Positions 24,398-32,906 are shown, counted from the stretch's first letter. The stretch is 64,000 nt of DNA from Opitutia bacterium (GCA_016217595.1 JACRHS010000032.1:186001-250000), one strand, 5' to 3'. Made by a program: numbers and translations. Notes: a model not told the origin generated them from the letters alone.

Positions 24398-26461
24398 ATG
24401 TTTCGCATTGCCCAAAAATCTTCCCTGCTGCGCGCCGCATCACTCGCGGCCTTGGCGCTCTTCCTCAGTTTCGGCGGACGGGCGCTTGCTGCCGCCTATT
24501 ACGTCGATCCGGCGGGCGACGATTCGCGCGATGGCGTCAGCCAGCAGACCGCCTGGAAAACGCTCGCGAAGGTGGGCCGCTCCACGTTCGCGCCGGGCGA
24601 CGAAATCTTGTTCAAAGCCGGCGGCACGTGGACCGGCCAATTGAGCGCGCGGGGCAATGGCCAGAGCGGCGCGCCGATCAAGCTGGGGCGGTTTGGCGCG
24701 GGCGCGAAACCGATCATCGCGGGGGGCGGGCAGGTCGATGGCTCGATCAAATTGCTGAATCAGGAATATTGGGAGATCAGCGGTTTCGAGGTGACCAATC
24801 GTGGCTCCAACCAAAACCAGTACGTCGGCATCAAGGTGCGCAACAACACCGGCCGGCCGCTGCACCACATCCGCATCCGCGATTGCGTGGTGCACGACAT
24901 CAACGGTTATCCCTCGGGATTCTACGGCGCCAACGCCGGCATCGCCGTGATCGCCGACATGAACAACTCCACCTGGAACGACCTCCTCATCGAAAACAAT
25001 CAGGTCTACGGGGTCGACCGCGTGGGCATTTTCGTCGGCCCCACCTGGCAGATCGGCACCTCGGCCGATTGGATGCTCGAACCGAAATCGCAGAACATCA
25101 CGATCCAGCACAATGCCGTGTGGGATCTCGGCGGCGACGGTATCATCAACTTCGTGACGAGCCATGTCGTCATCCAGTACAACGTCGTCCACTCCAGCGG
25201 CCGTCGTGGCTTTGATGAAGCCGTCGGTCCCAAGAAAAATCCCACGGGTTATCTCGGCGGCGCGAGCGCCGGCATTTGGAATGTCATCTCCGACCACACC
25301 ACGATGCAGTTCAACGAGGTTTATGGCTTCCTCAATCCCCACGACGGGCAGGGCTTCGACATCGACATGGGCACCAATCATACGCGGGTGCAGTACAACT
25401 ATAGCCACGACAACGACGGCGGCTTTTTGCTGATCGGCGAGTCGGCCGGCCCCGCCAAGAGCAACGACGCGCAGGTGCGCTTCAACGTCTCGCAGAACGA
25501 CGGCGCGTGCAAAGGCATCGTTCATTTCGGCGGCAATGGCGCCATCTCGGGACCCGACAAACTGCTGTTTCACAACAACACGATTTTCGTGCCCGCCTGG
25601 GCCAAACCGAACCTGCGCATCTTCCAGGAATACCGCCCGAAGAACGTCGTCGGCGCGGCGGCCATTTTTAACAACATCTTCTATTGCGTGGGCTCGGTCA
25701 GCTACCCGGCGTCATTTGCCGACATGGTGTTCGATCATAACACCTTTTTCGGCCATCACCCCGCCAGTGAGCCGGCCGATGCGCACAAGCTGACCAGCGA
25801 TCCGTTGCTGGTGGCGCCGGGGTCCGCCGTCCTGGGGCGCGAGAGTGTCAGCGGCTACCAGTTGCAAAGCGGTTCGCCGGCGATCGGCAGCGGCCGGAAT
25901 CCGGGCTCGGAGCTGCTCGGCGCGCGCGACTATTGGGGCAACCCGGTGTCGGCCACGGCCGCGCCCAATCGCGGCGCATACAACGGCCCGGGCATCGCGG
26001 ACGTGCCGCAAAACTGGGCGTTCAACGCCACCGTCACGTCCTCCAGTGCGCACGAGAACAACGAGTGGTCGCGCTCCCGTCTGGTCGATGGCCAGCGCAC
26101 GTCGTTTTATTTCACGAGCGGTTTTTCCTCGGTGCTGGGGCAGACCGCCGACCACCCCGAGTGGGTGGCGCTCGACTTCGGCGCGCAGCGATCCGTGGGA
26201 AAAGTGATCCTCCATCCGGTCACGCTTCCGGGCCGCGTCGGCAGAGGTTTCCCCCGCGATTTCCAGATTCAAGTGTGGGATGGGTCGGCCTGGCAGACCC
26301 GCGTGACGCGCACCGGCTATACGGTGACGGACGCCCAGCCGCAGGTCTTCGCGTTTGAAACGCCGGCGACGACCGACAAAATTCGCATCTCCTGCACCGC
26401 ACTCGATCAAGTGGCGTCCGACTACGTCCTGCAACTAGCCGAGGTCGAAGTCACCCCCTGA
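24398..26461 (+). CDS. Secreted right-handed beta-helix protein with C-terminal F5/8C-like domain (copy 2)
   Basis: A 687-residue paralogue of the preceding gene, aligning along its full length: the same YYVDPAG opening, the same Asn-rich rungs (HDINGYPSGFYG, ADMNNSTWND, DGIINFVTSHV) and the same C-terminal F5/8C-like domain. The signal peptide (MFRIAQKSSLLRAASLAAL...) differs from that of copy 1, while the mature parts are highly similar. The gap between the two is 56 bases, indicating a tandem duplication and probable co-transcription. Its function is as uncertain as that of copy 1; secretion and glycan interaction are inferred. The accessory region with interspersed repeats begins directly after its stop codon. 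Confidence 0.8.
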   Translation: MFRIAQKSSLLRAASLAALALFLSFGGRALAAAYYVDPAGDDSRDGVSQQTAWKTLAKVGRSTFAPGDEILFKAGGTWTGQLSARGNGQSGAPIKLGRFGAGAKPIIAGGGQVDGSIKLLNQEYWEISGFEVTNRGSNQNQYVGIKVRNNTGRPLHHIRIRDCVVHDINGYPSGFYGANAGIAVIADMNNSTWNDLLIENNQVYGVDRVGIFVGPTWQIGTSADWMLEPKSQNITIQHNAVWDLGGDGIINFVTSHVVIQYNVVHSSGRRGFDEAVGPKKNPTGYLGGASAGIWNVISDHTTMQFNEVYGFLNPHDGQGFDIDMGTNHTRVQYNYSHDNDGGFLLIGESAGPAKSNDAQVRFNVSQNDGACKGIVHFGGNGAISGPDKLLFHNNTIFVPAWAKPNLRIFQEYRPKNVVGAAAIFNNIFYCVGSVSYPASFADMVFDHNTFFGHHPASEPADAHKLTSDPLLVAPGSAVLGRESVSGYQLQSGSPAIGSGRNPGSELLGARDYWGNPVSATAAPNRGAYNGPGIADVPQNWAFNATVTSSSAHENNEWSRSRLVDGQRTSFYFTSGFSSVLGQTADHPEWVALDFGAQRSVGKVILHPVTLPGRVGRGFPRDFQIQVWDGSAWQTRVTRTGYTVTDAQPQVFAFETPATTDKIRISCTALDQVASDYVLQLAEVEVTP

Positions 26462-26507
26462 AGCCTGCGAGCCTGCCTCCTGACTTCGGCAACGATTGAG
26501 TACAAGC

Positions 26508-26529
26508 GGCGGGGTTCGGCGACCCCGCC
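26508..26529. repeat. REP-like hairpin, loop TCGGCG
   Basis: GGCGGGGT (26508-26515), loop TCGGCG and ACCCCGCC (26522-26529), followed by CTACA. An identical copy lies at 38876-38897 and a covarying one, inverted, at 38826-38847. Confidence 0.85.
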
Positions 26530-26586
26530 CTACAATAGAAATGATCCATTCCGTGTCTTCCGTGGGTTCCGTGGGCAGCTCAATCG

Positions 26587-26990
26587 ATACGGATTTTACA
26601 GGAGGGCGCAGAGAGCGCGGAGAGAGCGGAGGAGGGGATCGCGCTGAGTTCTATTTCGTGTTTTTGGTGTGTTTCGTGGGCAGACGATCCAAGGCGGGTT
26701 TTACAGGAGCGCGCAGAGGAAGCGGAGAAGGCGGAGGAGGGGATGGGTTGGGCAGTACAGACAGGTCACAGAGAGCACCGAGACCGGCAGGAGGACACCG
26801 AGATGAACCAGTGGAAGATTGTATGTTGGCCAATGGAATTCACCCTGATCTCTCGGTGAACTCTCGGCTTATCTCCGCGGCCTCTGTGTCCAACTGCTGA
26901 GTACAGATTTTACAGGGGCGCGCAGAGGGAGCGGAGGAGGGGGCGCGTTGAATCCTGTTTCGGGTCTTTCGTGCGTTTCGTGGTGACCCT
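26587..26990. repeat. Interspersed repeat block, left flank of defence island
   Basis: A composite repeat of about 400 bases. The phrase TTTTACAGG plus a GCGCAGAG-type tail occurs at 26594, 26699 and 26908. Between the copies are shared modules: a TTTCGTGTTTTTGGTGTG-type stretch, a segment around CACCGAGACCGGCAGGAGG, and CTCCGCGGCCTCTGTGTC. The same modules in the same order recur at about 39045-39650. Short frames running through this block are products of the repeat and are not supported as genes. Nothing else is seen between 26462 and 27084. Confidence 0.85.
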
Positions 26991-27084
26991 TTGCCTTGTT
27001 CAGGTTGGCGGTGCGGGCGCTTGCAGCACGAGAAGCCCTGCGCTCCGGGCCTCTCGCGGGGTTGCGACAGAGACCGGACGGGCG

Positions 27085-27804
27085 TCAGGCCTTCGCCAGC
27101 GCGGGCGCGGCGGGCGCGGCAGCGCCGGACTCCGGGGTCTCGCCCGTCCCATGGCCGCCGGGGCGGTCCACGATCACTCGCGCCGCCTGATACTGCGCGT
27201 AAAACTCCGGCTGGCTCTTCTTGAAGGGCACCAGCAACGGATCGAGTTCGTCGGTGAGAAACGCATCCGCCTCCTTGAACACCGCGCTCAATTGGGCGGT
27301 GGCCGCCCGCTTCACCGTCGCGACTCCGCGCGGACCGCTCAACGCCGAGACCGCCAGCCCGATCTTCGTCTGGAGCGCATCGATGTCTTCCGACTTGATA
27401 TTATAGTCGACCAGCAACGACGCGACCGAGTTGGCCGCATCGTGGATCTGTTGGGCCAGCGTCACGCGGTCCTGTTGGCGGCCATAGCTGAAATCGCTGG
27501 GCTTCACGCGGACTTTGGCCGCGAGCTCACCGAGCTTGTTTTCCGTCGCATAACTCAGGGCGGCGCCCGCGATCAGCAGGGCCGCATCCGCCATCTCGGT
27601 CAGCGCTTTGTTCTTGTCGATCACCGCGCCGCAAGTGGGCTGGGCCTGGCTGGTGGCCAACGGCGAGATTTTGCCGACCACGCGCTGGAAACTCGCCACC
27701 TTGACCCCCAGGGCCGGCAGGGCGCTGACCATGGTGGGGTTGTTGTTGAACAGGGCGAGGACCGCCCGATACATCGACAGCTTGTTGTCCTGACTCGATA
27801 ACAT
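27085..27804 (-). CDS. Conserved-looking protein of unknown function (239 aa)
   Basis: A cytoplasmic-looking protein without signal peptide or membrane segments. It is mainly predicted helical, Ala/Leu/Lys-rich, with LSMYRAVLALFNNNPT near the start, DKNKALTEMADAALLIAGAAL in the middle and QPEFYAQYQAARVIVD near the end. The C-terminus is a low-complexity Ala/Pro tail. I recognise no enzymatic motif. The overall pattern resembles small uncharacterised proteins seen in Bacteroidetes and Verrucomicrobiota beside repetitive DNA, but that is a recollection, not an alignment. It lies between an interspersed repeat block and a 21-bp tandem repeat located just upstream of its start. Coding is supported by length and balanced amino-acid composition. 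Confidence 0.7.
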   Translation of the reverse strand: MLSSQDNKLSMYRAVLALFNNNPTMVSALPALGVKVASFQRVVGKISPLATSQAQPTCGAVIDKNKALTEMADAALLIAGAALSYATENKLGELAAKVRVKPSDFSYGRQQDRVTLAQQIHDAANSVASLLVDYNIKSEDIDALQTKIGLAVSALSGPRGVATVKRAATAQLSAVFKEADAFLTDELDPLLVPFKKSQPEFYAQYQAARVIVDRPGGHGTGETPESGAAAPAAPALAKA

Positions 27805-27956
27805 AGTTTATTCTCTGGTTGGAGGTTGAGGTTGAACTAACAAAGGGAAATGACGCCCGCGGCGCAGTGTCGGCCGGCCGCCGGTGGATCATTTAACCAC
27901 CGCACGGGCAAAGGGATGATCCCATGCGTGCCCAGTCCGTCTCCCGGGGGCTTCGA

Positions 27957-28208
27957 GACCGCTCAAGGCGTCGCCGAGACGACTTGAGGCGGCGAAAAGA
28001 CGAGACGAGGAGGCGCCGAGACGACTTGAAGACGCGAAAAGATGAGTTGAAGAGGCGATAAGACGCCAATAAGTGGCGATAAGATGAGTTGAGGAAGCGC
28101 CGAGACGACTTGAGGAGGCGAAAAGATGAGTTGAAGAGGCGATAAGACGCCAATGGGTGGCAATAAGACGGGGCTCGGAGCGTATAAGATCGGGCCGGGA
28201 ACGCCTCG
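27957..28208. repeat. 21-bp tandem repeat, 12 units
   Basis: Twelve degenerate 21-base units in perfect register. Representative units are GACGACTTGAGGAGGCGAAA(A) and GATGAGTTGAAGAGGCGATA(A). The unit begins GAC/GAT and usually ends AAA, TAA or CGA. Units starting at 28041 and 28125 are identical, and 28020/28104 nearly so, implying duplication of a four-unit block. The period is a multiple of three, so all minus frames stay open as heptapeptide repeats. No coding function is supported. There are no spacers, so it is not a CRISPR. Confidence 0.92.
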
Positions 28209-28961
28209 GACGACCCCCGCAAATCACCCCCGGGCGCGATGCGGCTTCGTGCCCAGTCCGGGTCTTGCGATGACCGGAGGCCAGGGCTGGGTGGTGCGAC
28301 TGAGCCTGCCGAGACGTCGGCGCAGCAGCCAGAAGACGAGAAACGCGGTTGGAGACCAGGGGCATGGTGAACTCCCGAAAGGGGTAGAGGCGCAGAAAAG
28401 AACAAGAATCGATGCCTATGTCAATACACTAATCAAATAAGACTTTAGGCCAATTAAGATCATGTAACTCGATCAACGACTGGCTGGGATGTCATCCCAA
28501 TGAATCCTACTGCTCTGCTTCCAATCAAAAGCAGTGTCCGATGATAAAATTACTATCGGACAGAGCTTAGCGCGCTTCATTGTCCTGACTGACTGTGGTG
28601 CGATCCCCTGAATGCCAATGGAGCAATGGCATGCTCTGCCCTGGGTGTATTTCGTTTCATCAACATGCCTCGGTTCAATACCCAGAAATCAAGCGATTTG
28701 AGTATCAAGGCATGACTGTAAAAGTGCTGGTTGCCCGACCACACGAGAAATACTGCCGGCATGCATGCACCCACGAACCCCACTTTTCTGATTCTGAACA
28801 AAAGATAACGAAGTTTAGGGAGGCATTTATTATCCGACCTTTGGGCGCTTCGTTCCCTAGGCTGCCTTCTGCTCGGTAGTCTGGGCTCAAGAGGAGTCTG
28901 GCACTGCCAATCCGCGCGCAAGAGACTGACACTTCCGGAGGCGGTACTGCGGTGCCCTGAT
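28209..28961. other. Gene-poor low-GC spacer
   Basis: About 750 bases with visibly lower GC than the rest of the window and no convincing gene on either strand. The only structure noted is an 8-bp inverted repeat, TGTCCGAT (28535-28542) and ATCGGACA (28555-28562), with a 12-base spacer. No transposase remnant was recognised. Confidence 0.5.
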
Positions 28962-29264
28962 TTATGATTTGCGGGGACGGCCGCGGCGGGCGGAGGCGGC
29001 GGGCTTCAAGGCTTGGCCGTTGTTCTTCGTGCCGGTGAGTTCGGCGACGAGGGCGGAAAGGAGTTTTTCGGCGGTGGCGCGCCCGGCGGCGAGCTGCGTT
29101 TCCAAGGTGTCCACCAAGGCCATCAGTTGCTCCACTTTGGCCACGATCCGGCGTTGTTCGCGGAGAGTCGAGATGCCGAAGTCCGTGCCGATGAAGCCGC
29201 CGGAGAAGCAGGCCGGAGCATGGGCGCTCTTCTTGCCGAGCATGACGCGGTAGTAGCTTTTCAT
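28962..29264 (-). pseudogene. Chimeric remnant: Mrr-like nuclease N-terminus joined to hsdS C-terminus
   Basis: A 100-residue frame. Residues 1-32 (KSYYRVMLGKKSAHA ... GGFIGTDFGI) resemble the start of a family of Mrr-type restriction proteins that I know as YYRxMLGxxS...FIGxDFGI. From residue 34 it changes to the C-terminal coiled coil and tail of a type I specificity subunit (REQRRIVAKVEQLM ... RRGRPRKS), near-identical to the end of the intact HsdS upstream. Most of both proteins is missing, so a working product is unlikely. Its ATG overlaps the stop of the HNH gene (ATGA), indicating that the lost nuclease gene was once coupled to that gene. The Mrr assignment rests on pattern memory. Confidence 0.7.
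28966..29160. repeat. hsdS-tail direct repeat, copy A
   Basis: About 195 bases encoding the last ~65 residues of the chimeric remnant. They match 32914-33108 in the same orientation at most positions. The two copies bracket the ATPase-HNH-HNH segment. Confidence 0.85.
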
Positions 29265-30499
29265 TTGGCGCTGGGATGCGAGAGAGTGATTTGCAGCTTA
29301 AAGAGTAGCGGATCGAGGCGCTTATATTTGGGGTCGTTGCGCAGCCAATAGTGGGCGAGGTAGTGGCAGGTTGGGCAAAGCGTCACCAGATCCTCAATTT
29401 TCGTGTCTTTGGGTCGTTCGTATTCGCTCAAGGGATCGAGGTGGTGAACATGCACGATCTGGTCCTCGAAGTGAAAACTGCAGGCGCGACAGGTAAATTT
29501 GTCTCGCTCCTTGGCTTGCTGAGCTAGTTTGGAGCTGCGGCGAACCCGATATCCTTTGACCTCCTCTTTGCCCCCTTCGAGGTCGGTGACGTCTTTGATG
29601 TCGAGGGCGTCTTCCTCTGCACGAACGTCAAGAATAGCCGAGCTTATGCGCTGTTCTTTCGCGCTGTGCTTGCCGATCCATAGGGGCTTCAAGTCATCCG
29701 CGTAAAAGAACCAGCGATATTTTGCATCAGGATCCGCGGATAGTCCGTGTGAATCGTAGAGCGTGGATCGAATTTGTTTTAGGAACACCTCCGGATCGTT
29801 GTCTGGCTTCGCGACGACGTGGCCAAACACCGCCATGATTTGTCTCCGATGGGAGTCTGAAATGATGGACTCGTAGCGCTCGGGGTCGGCCAAATGCATG
29901 AGCGCCGGATGAGCGCCACAAAAGTGGGGCACAGCAAAAATCCCGCGTTTGGCGCCGTCTTCGTGAAGCGCTTTGCGGCATATTTCAGCAACCTGCGACT
30001 TGAGCTGATCCACGGTCGCGGCTGCTGAACTGGCTGCGATGGTGCTGAGCACGCGCAGGGCCGCGATGATTTCCCAATATTTGTTGGTGAGATACCACGG
30101 GCCCGGATTGGCGATGATGTGCGGGGCGCTGAAAAAGTAGCGCTCTCCATTGACCACCTGTTCGGGATCAGAAAACCAGCGCAGCGCATAAGCCCGCTTC
30201 CCTTCCGGCGTGATGTTCAGCATCGGCATCGCCCAGAGATATTCGACATTGGCGAAGACGATTTTGGTCTGTTCGGAGGCGCCTGTAAATTGGCGGGCGA
30301 CCTTTTGCTCAAAGTCCTTATCCGATTCATCTGCGCCATCGATAAACCTCTCCGCTATGTCTTTGAATGCCGCATCGAGGTCGAGTTGGTCGTCGTGTCG
30401 AGTGACATAGCTCTTCCGCTGGATGACGAAGCGCTCGAGAAATTCGTCGAAGACGCGGTAGGCGTGGAAGCGTTTCCAGTCGAATGCTTCTTTGCTCAT
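29261..30499 (-). CDS. HNH endonuclease with large uncharacterised N-terminal region
   Basis: A 412-residue protein. The C-terminal ~80 residues are a zinc-supported HNH nuclease: Cys337/Cys340, HVHHLDPLSEY at 350-360, then CPTCH at 375-379. The N-terminal ~320 residues (FDEFLERFVIQRKS, VFANVEYLWAMPML, YWEIIAALRVLS) match no domain I can name and may recognise modified or foreign DNA. McrA-like modification-dependent nucleases have this general plan, but that is only a suggestion. It is the last intact gene of the leftward defence operon, 43 bases after the small HNH gene, and overlaps the chimeric remnant by 4 bases. Confidence 0.8.
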   Translation of the reverse strand: MSKEAFDWKRFHAYRVFDEFLERFVIQRKSYVTRHDDQLDLDAAFKDIAERFIDGADESDKDFEQKVARQFTGASEQTKIVFANVEYLWAMPMLNITPEGKRAYALRWFSDPEQVVNGERYFFSAPHIIANPGPWYLTNKYWEIIAALRVLSTIAASSAAATVDQLKSQVAEICRKALHEDGAKRGIFAVPHFCGAHPALMHLADPERYESIISDSHRRQIMAVFGHVVAKPDNDPEVFLKQIRSTLYDSHGLSADPDAKYRWFFYADDLKPLWIGKHSAKEQRISSAILDVRAEEDALDIKDVTDLEGGKEEVKGYRVRRSSKLAQQAKERDKFTCRACSFHFEDQIVHVHHLDPLSEYERPKDTKIEDLVTLCPTCHYLAHYWLRNDPKYKRLDPLLFKLQITLSHPSAK

Positions 30500-30542
30500 T
30501 GCCCAAATCGAATTAAGTGCTGAACGATGCCATGTGATTACT

Positions 30543-31349
30543 CTAGGCGTTGTCTAAAATTGTCTGCACCCAATCGAGGTCGCGGCGCAGGCTCAGGTAG
30601 AGTCGAGCTGCGACACTGTATGGCGCTTTAGGACCCAATCGAGCAGCGAGGCGATTTTTGATATCTACCCTTTCAGGACTGTTCGCAGGTAGCGCTTCAT
30701 AAGTTCTCACGTCAGTGGAGATATCATTGCACAGCTGCTCACGCTTTGAATTGAACTCTGGGTGATCGAGGTTGAGCAGTATTTTGCTCTGCTCAACTCG
30801 GTCGCGGGCTATCGCGTCGCCGTTGAACTTCGGATTCAAAACTGGACGCCCATCGACTTGGAAAGCCAAAAGTTCACAATCCGTCGGAACACAGGGATCT
30901 AGGATTATTGGCTTTTCTACACGTAGTTTCTTTTTGCCTTTTGCGCGTAGCCGTGGGGCCAGAAGTGGAAAATTATCTCCTTTGCCGCCCGCGCATCCGT
31001 AAAGGGAATTGTGTTTAGGGCTATTAGCCCAATCACATGCGATTCGATAGTTTTCCGGGTCGTAGGCCAGCCACCAGTAGTCACAAACAGGACGATAGTG
31101 GTCTACCCCTAGCGGTGCGCCGACCAGCTCGACCTCGGTATACCAGCATTTGTTTCCGAGGACAGCTGTAGCTAGATCCTTAACAGGCTTCCATTTGTTT
31201 GGTCCGTTTCTGTCTGAGTGAGACTTTCGATTCGCCGCCGCCATCCCCGCCGCCTTTTTGTGAGCCCTGAACAGTCGGGCACTTACGTCTTGTCCGGCCT
31301 TATTGGCGAATATCGTCGCAAGAAGAATTTTGAGATCGACGTGTCGCAT
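30543..31349 (-). CDS. HNH-type protein, PtuB-like, paired with upstream ATPase
   Basis: A 268-residue protein with a degenerate HNH core: KCWYTE at 67-72, VDHYRP at 82-87, then WWLAYDPENYRIACDWANSP. In PtuB-like and retron-associated HNH proteins the corresponding parts read C-x-Y-C-E, I/VxHFxP and a W-N-L/C-N segment. Here the second Cys of CxYC is Thr, and a clear CxxC zinc pair is not evident. It starts 3 bases after the ATPase stop, a spacing typical of coupled two-gene Septu-type systems in which the ATPase gates the nuclease. Visibly lower GC than hsdRMS suggests separate acquisition with the ATPase. Confidence 0.75.
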   Translation of the reverse strand: MRHVDLKILLATIFANKAGQDVSARLFRAHKKAAGMAAANRKSHSDRNGPNKWKPVKDLATAVLGNKCWYTEVELVGAPLGVDHYRPVCDYWWLAYDPENYRIACDWANSPKHNSLYGCAGGKGDNFPLLAPRLRAKGKKKLRVEKPIILDPCVPTDCELLAFQVDGRPVLNPKFNGDAIARDRVEQSKILLNLDHPEFNSKREQLCNDISTDVRTYEALPANSPERVDIKNRLAARLGPKAPYSVAARLYLSLRRDLDWVQTILDNA

Positions 31350-31352
31350 GGC

Positions 31353-32816
31353 TCAACCTTGAGCGAGATCAGGATGCTCTCGCAGGAATCTCACGTAGTG
31401 CGGATCTCGCTCACTAACTCCGGGCAGTATTTCTAGTTTCTGATTTAGTGCTCTCAGCCTAGTCCGATCTTGATCTGAAAGCGTTTCCTTGACGCTAAGA
31501 GCGAGCCGTTCGTCTAGGAGCTTTTGAGTTTCCTTGTCCAAACTCGACGGTAAGCCGAAAAATTCGGCGCTGCACAAAAGATTAGCGATACCTTGGCCGC
31601 GTGGATTCCGATGGGGGCGTGAAAATCCTTGGCTATTCGGATGCGCGAGCAGCACTTGTTCGCGGCTCATTCCTGAAATGATGACCGGATCGTGCGTTGC
31701 CATGAGAACCGTGGAACTGGAACTTGGAGGCATCGCTTCCGCGAACATGCTTGGATAATCCCACGACCAGTGCGGATTCAGATGAGTGTCCGGTTCATCA
31801 AGGAGTATGAGGTTTTCCTTTTGATGCGTGAGGGTTGCGGCGCCAATCACAGCCAGCAACTGTTTCTCGCCTTCACTTAGGCTATCGAATGAGAAGCGAC
31901 TATCCTCGTTCTTGCGTTTCAGCCTAAATGAAACCGAGATCAACATTCCCCGAGCGCGTAGGCTTTCTAGCGCTAAGTAAACATTTTCGCCTCCAGCTTG
32001 GAGTCTTTGGGCAAGTTTTTTGATGCCAGTCTCGCGCCCTTCTCTGAAGTGGTAGGTACGTTTCAAAGGTTTCCTGATGCGACGCCTAGAACCATCTGCC
32101 AGATTTTCACGTGGAATCTCCAGAATTCCCATGCCTGTCTGTTCTGACGAGGTTGCGTCTATGGCTGACACAATTCGTCGAATTGCACCCTCGGTGTTCC
32201 AAAGTATTGGCTCGTGCACTTCGGGGTCGAATCCCGCTGGAGAGCACAGGACGATTTTCACATCTGAGATCGCTTCCAGTTGTAGTCGATCAAGCAGGTT
32301 TTGGTAACCGTGGGCAAATAGACCGACTAGAATGCTTTGTGATTGCTCGTTACTGGACTGAACGAAGAGCGGCCGGAATCGGTCTGTTTCGGGATTGCGC
32401 GTTAGTTTTTGAAAATGGCGCCGGTAACTAGCGATCAGTTTTTGAACTCTTCGGCACTCTCCAGAATAGTAGATAAGGATAAGCGAGGGATAAAAATCCT
32501 GACCCGGGTTTTCGCGCAGTCGTCTACTAAATTGGCTTAGCGGAATTTGGTGGCCATTCGCTGAGATAAAAAACCGGCCATTGTTGCGCTGGAGCACAAC
32601 TATTTGTCCATGCGTTTCAAATTCTAGGTGAAACTCAAAGCGCGGAGTTTTCTCGAAGTAACAACCGATCAGAATTAGGAGAATTGCTTCGATGAGATTG
32701 GATTTTCCGCTGCCATTGCTGCCGATGACTGCGTGGAGCAAGGTCTGCGAGGTGAACTCCACGTCGCAATTGCGCACGTTTTTGTATCCACTAATCTTCA
32801 GTCGCCTAAGTTTCAT
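31353..32816 (-). CDS. AAA/ABC-type ATPase of a restriction-associated defence pair (PtuA-like)
   Basis: A 487-residue SMC/RecF-like ATPase. Walker A is GSNGSGKSN at 32-40. The ABC signature LSEGEKQL lies at 313-320, Walker B LILLDEPDTHLNP at 336-348 and H-loop MATHDP at 372-377. The fold starts with KLRRLKISGYKNVRNC, as in OLD and PtuA proteins. No TOPRIM nuclease domain follows. Instead a ~100-residue tail (SAEFFGLPSSLDKETQ) continues to the end, and the nuclease is supplied by the next gene. Similar ATPases occur inside type I restriction loci. It starts about 90 bases after the hsdS stop and is visibly lower in GC than hsdS. Confidence 0.85.
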   Translation of the reverse strand: MKLRRLKISGYKNVRNCDVEFTSQTLLHAVIGSNGSGKSNLIEAILLILIGCYFEKTPRFEFHLEFETHGQIVVLQRNNGRFFISANGHQIPLSQFSRRLRENPGQDFYPSLILIYYSGECRRVQKLIASYRRHFQKLTRNPETDRFRPLFVQSSNEQSQSILVGLFAHGYQNLLDRLQLEAISDVKIVLCSPAGFDPEVHEPILWNTEGAIRRIVSAIDATSSEQTGMGILEIPRENLADGSRRRIRKPLKRTYHFREGRETGIKKLAQRLQAGGENVYLALESLRARGMLISVSFRLKRKNEDSRFSFDSLSEGEKQLLAVIGAATLTHQKENLILLDEPDTHLNPHWSWDYPSMFAEAMPPSSSSTVLMATHDPVIISGMSREQVLLAHPNSQGFSRPHRNPRGQGIANLLCSAEFFGLPSSLDKETQKLLDERLALSVKETLSDQDRTRLRALNQKLEILPGVSERDPHYVRFLREHPDLAQG

Positions 32817-32906
32817 TGTTAGCTAGGCGAGGCAGTTTTCGGATGTCATAGAGGCGTCCTTTAATTGGTGATTTCGGCGGCTTGGCGGCGGCTCGAATTT
32901 AGACAT

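Noticed and set aside
24398-24500. Extending the second beta-helix gene upstream to 23906, where the frame remains open.
   Set aside because: The extension overlaps the first beta-helix gene and would bury the signal peptide that begins at 24398.
27957-28208. The 21-bp array as a CRISPR.
   Set aside because: Units are directly adjacent with no spacers, degenerate rather than identical, and no cas gene is present.
27889-28405. Minus-strand frames encoding heptapeptide repeats (such as SFRLLKS-SRRFLNS) across the 21-bp array.
   Set aside because: A 21-base period keeps every minus frame open once one unit lacks stops, and three different frames are equally open, so coding cannot be inferred.
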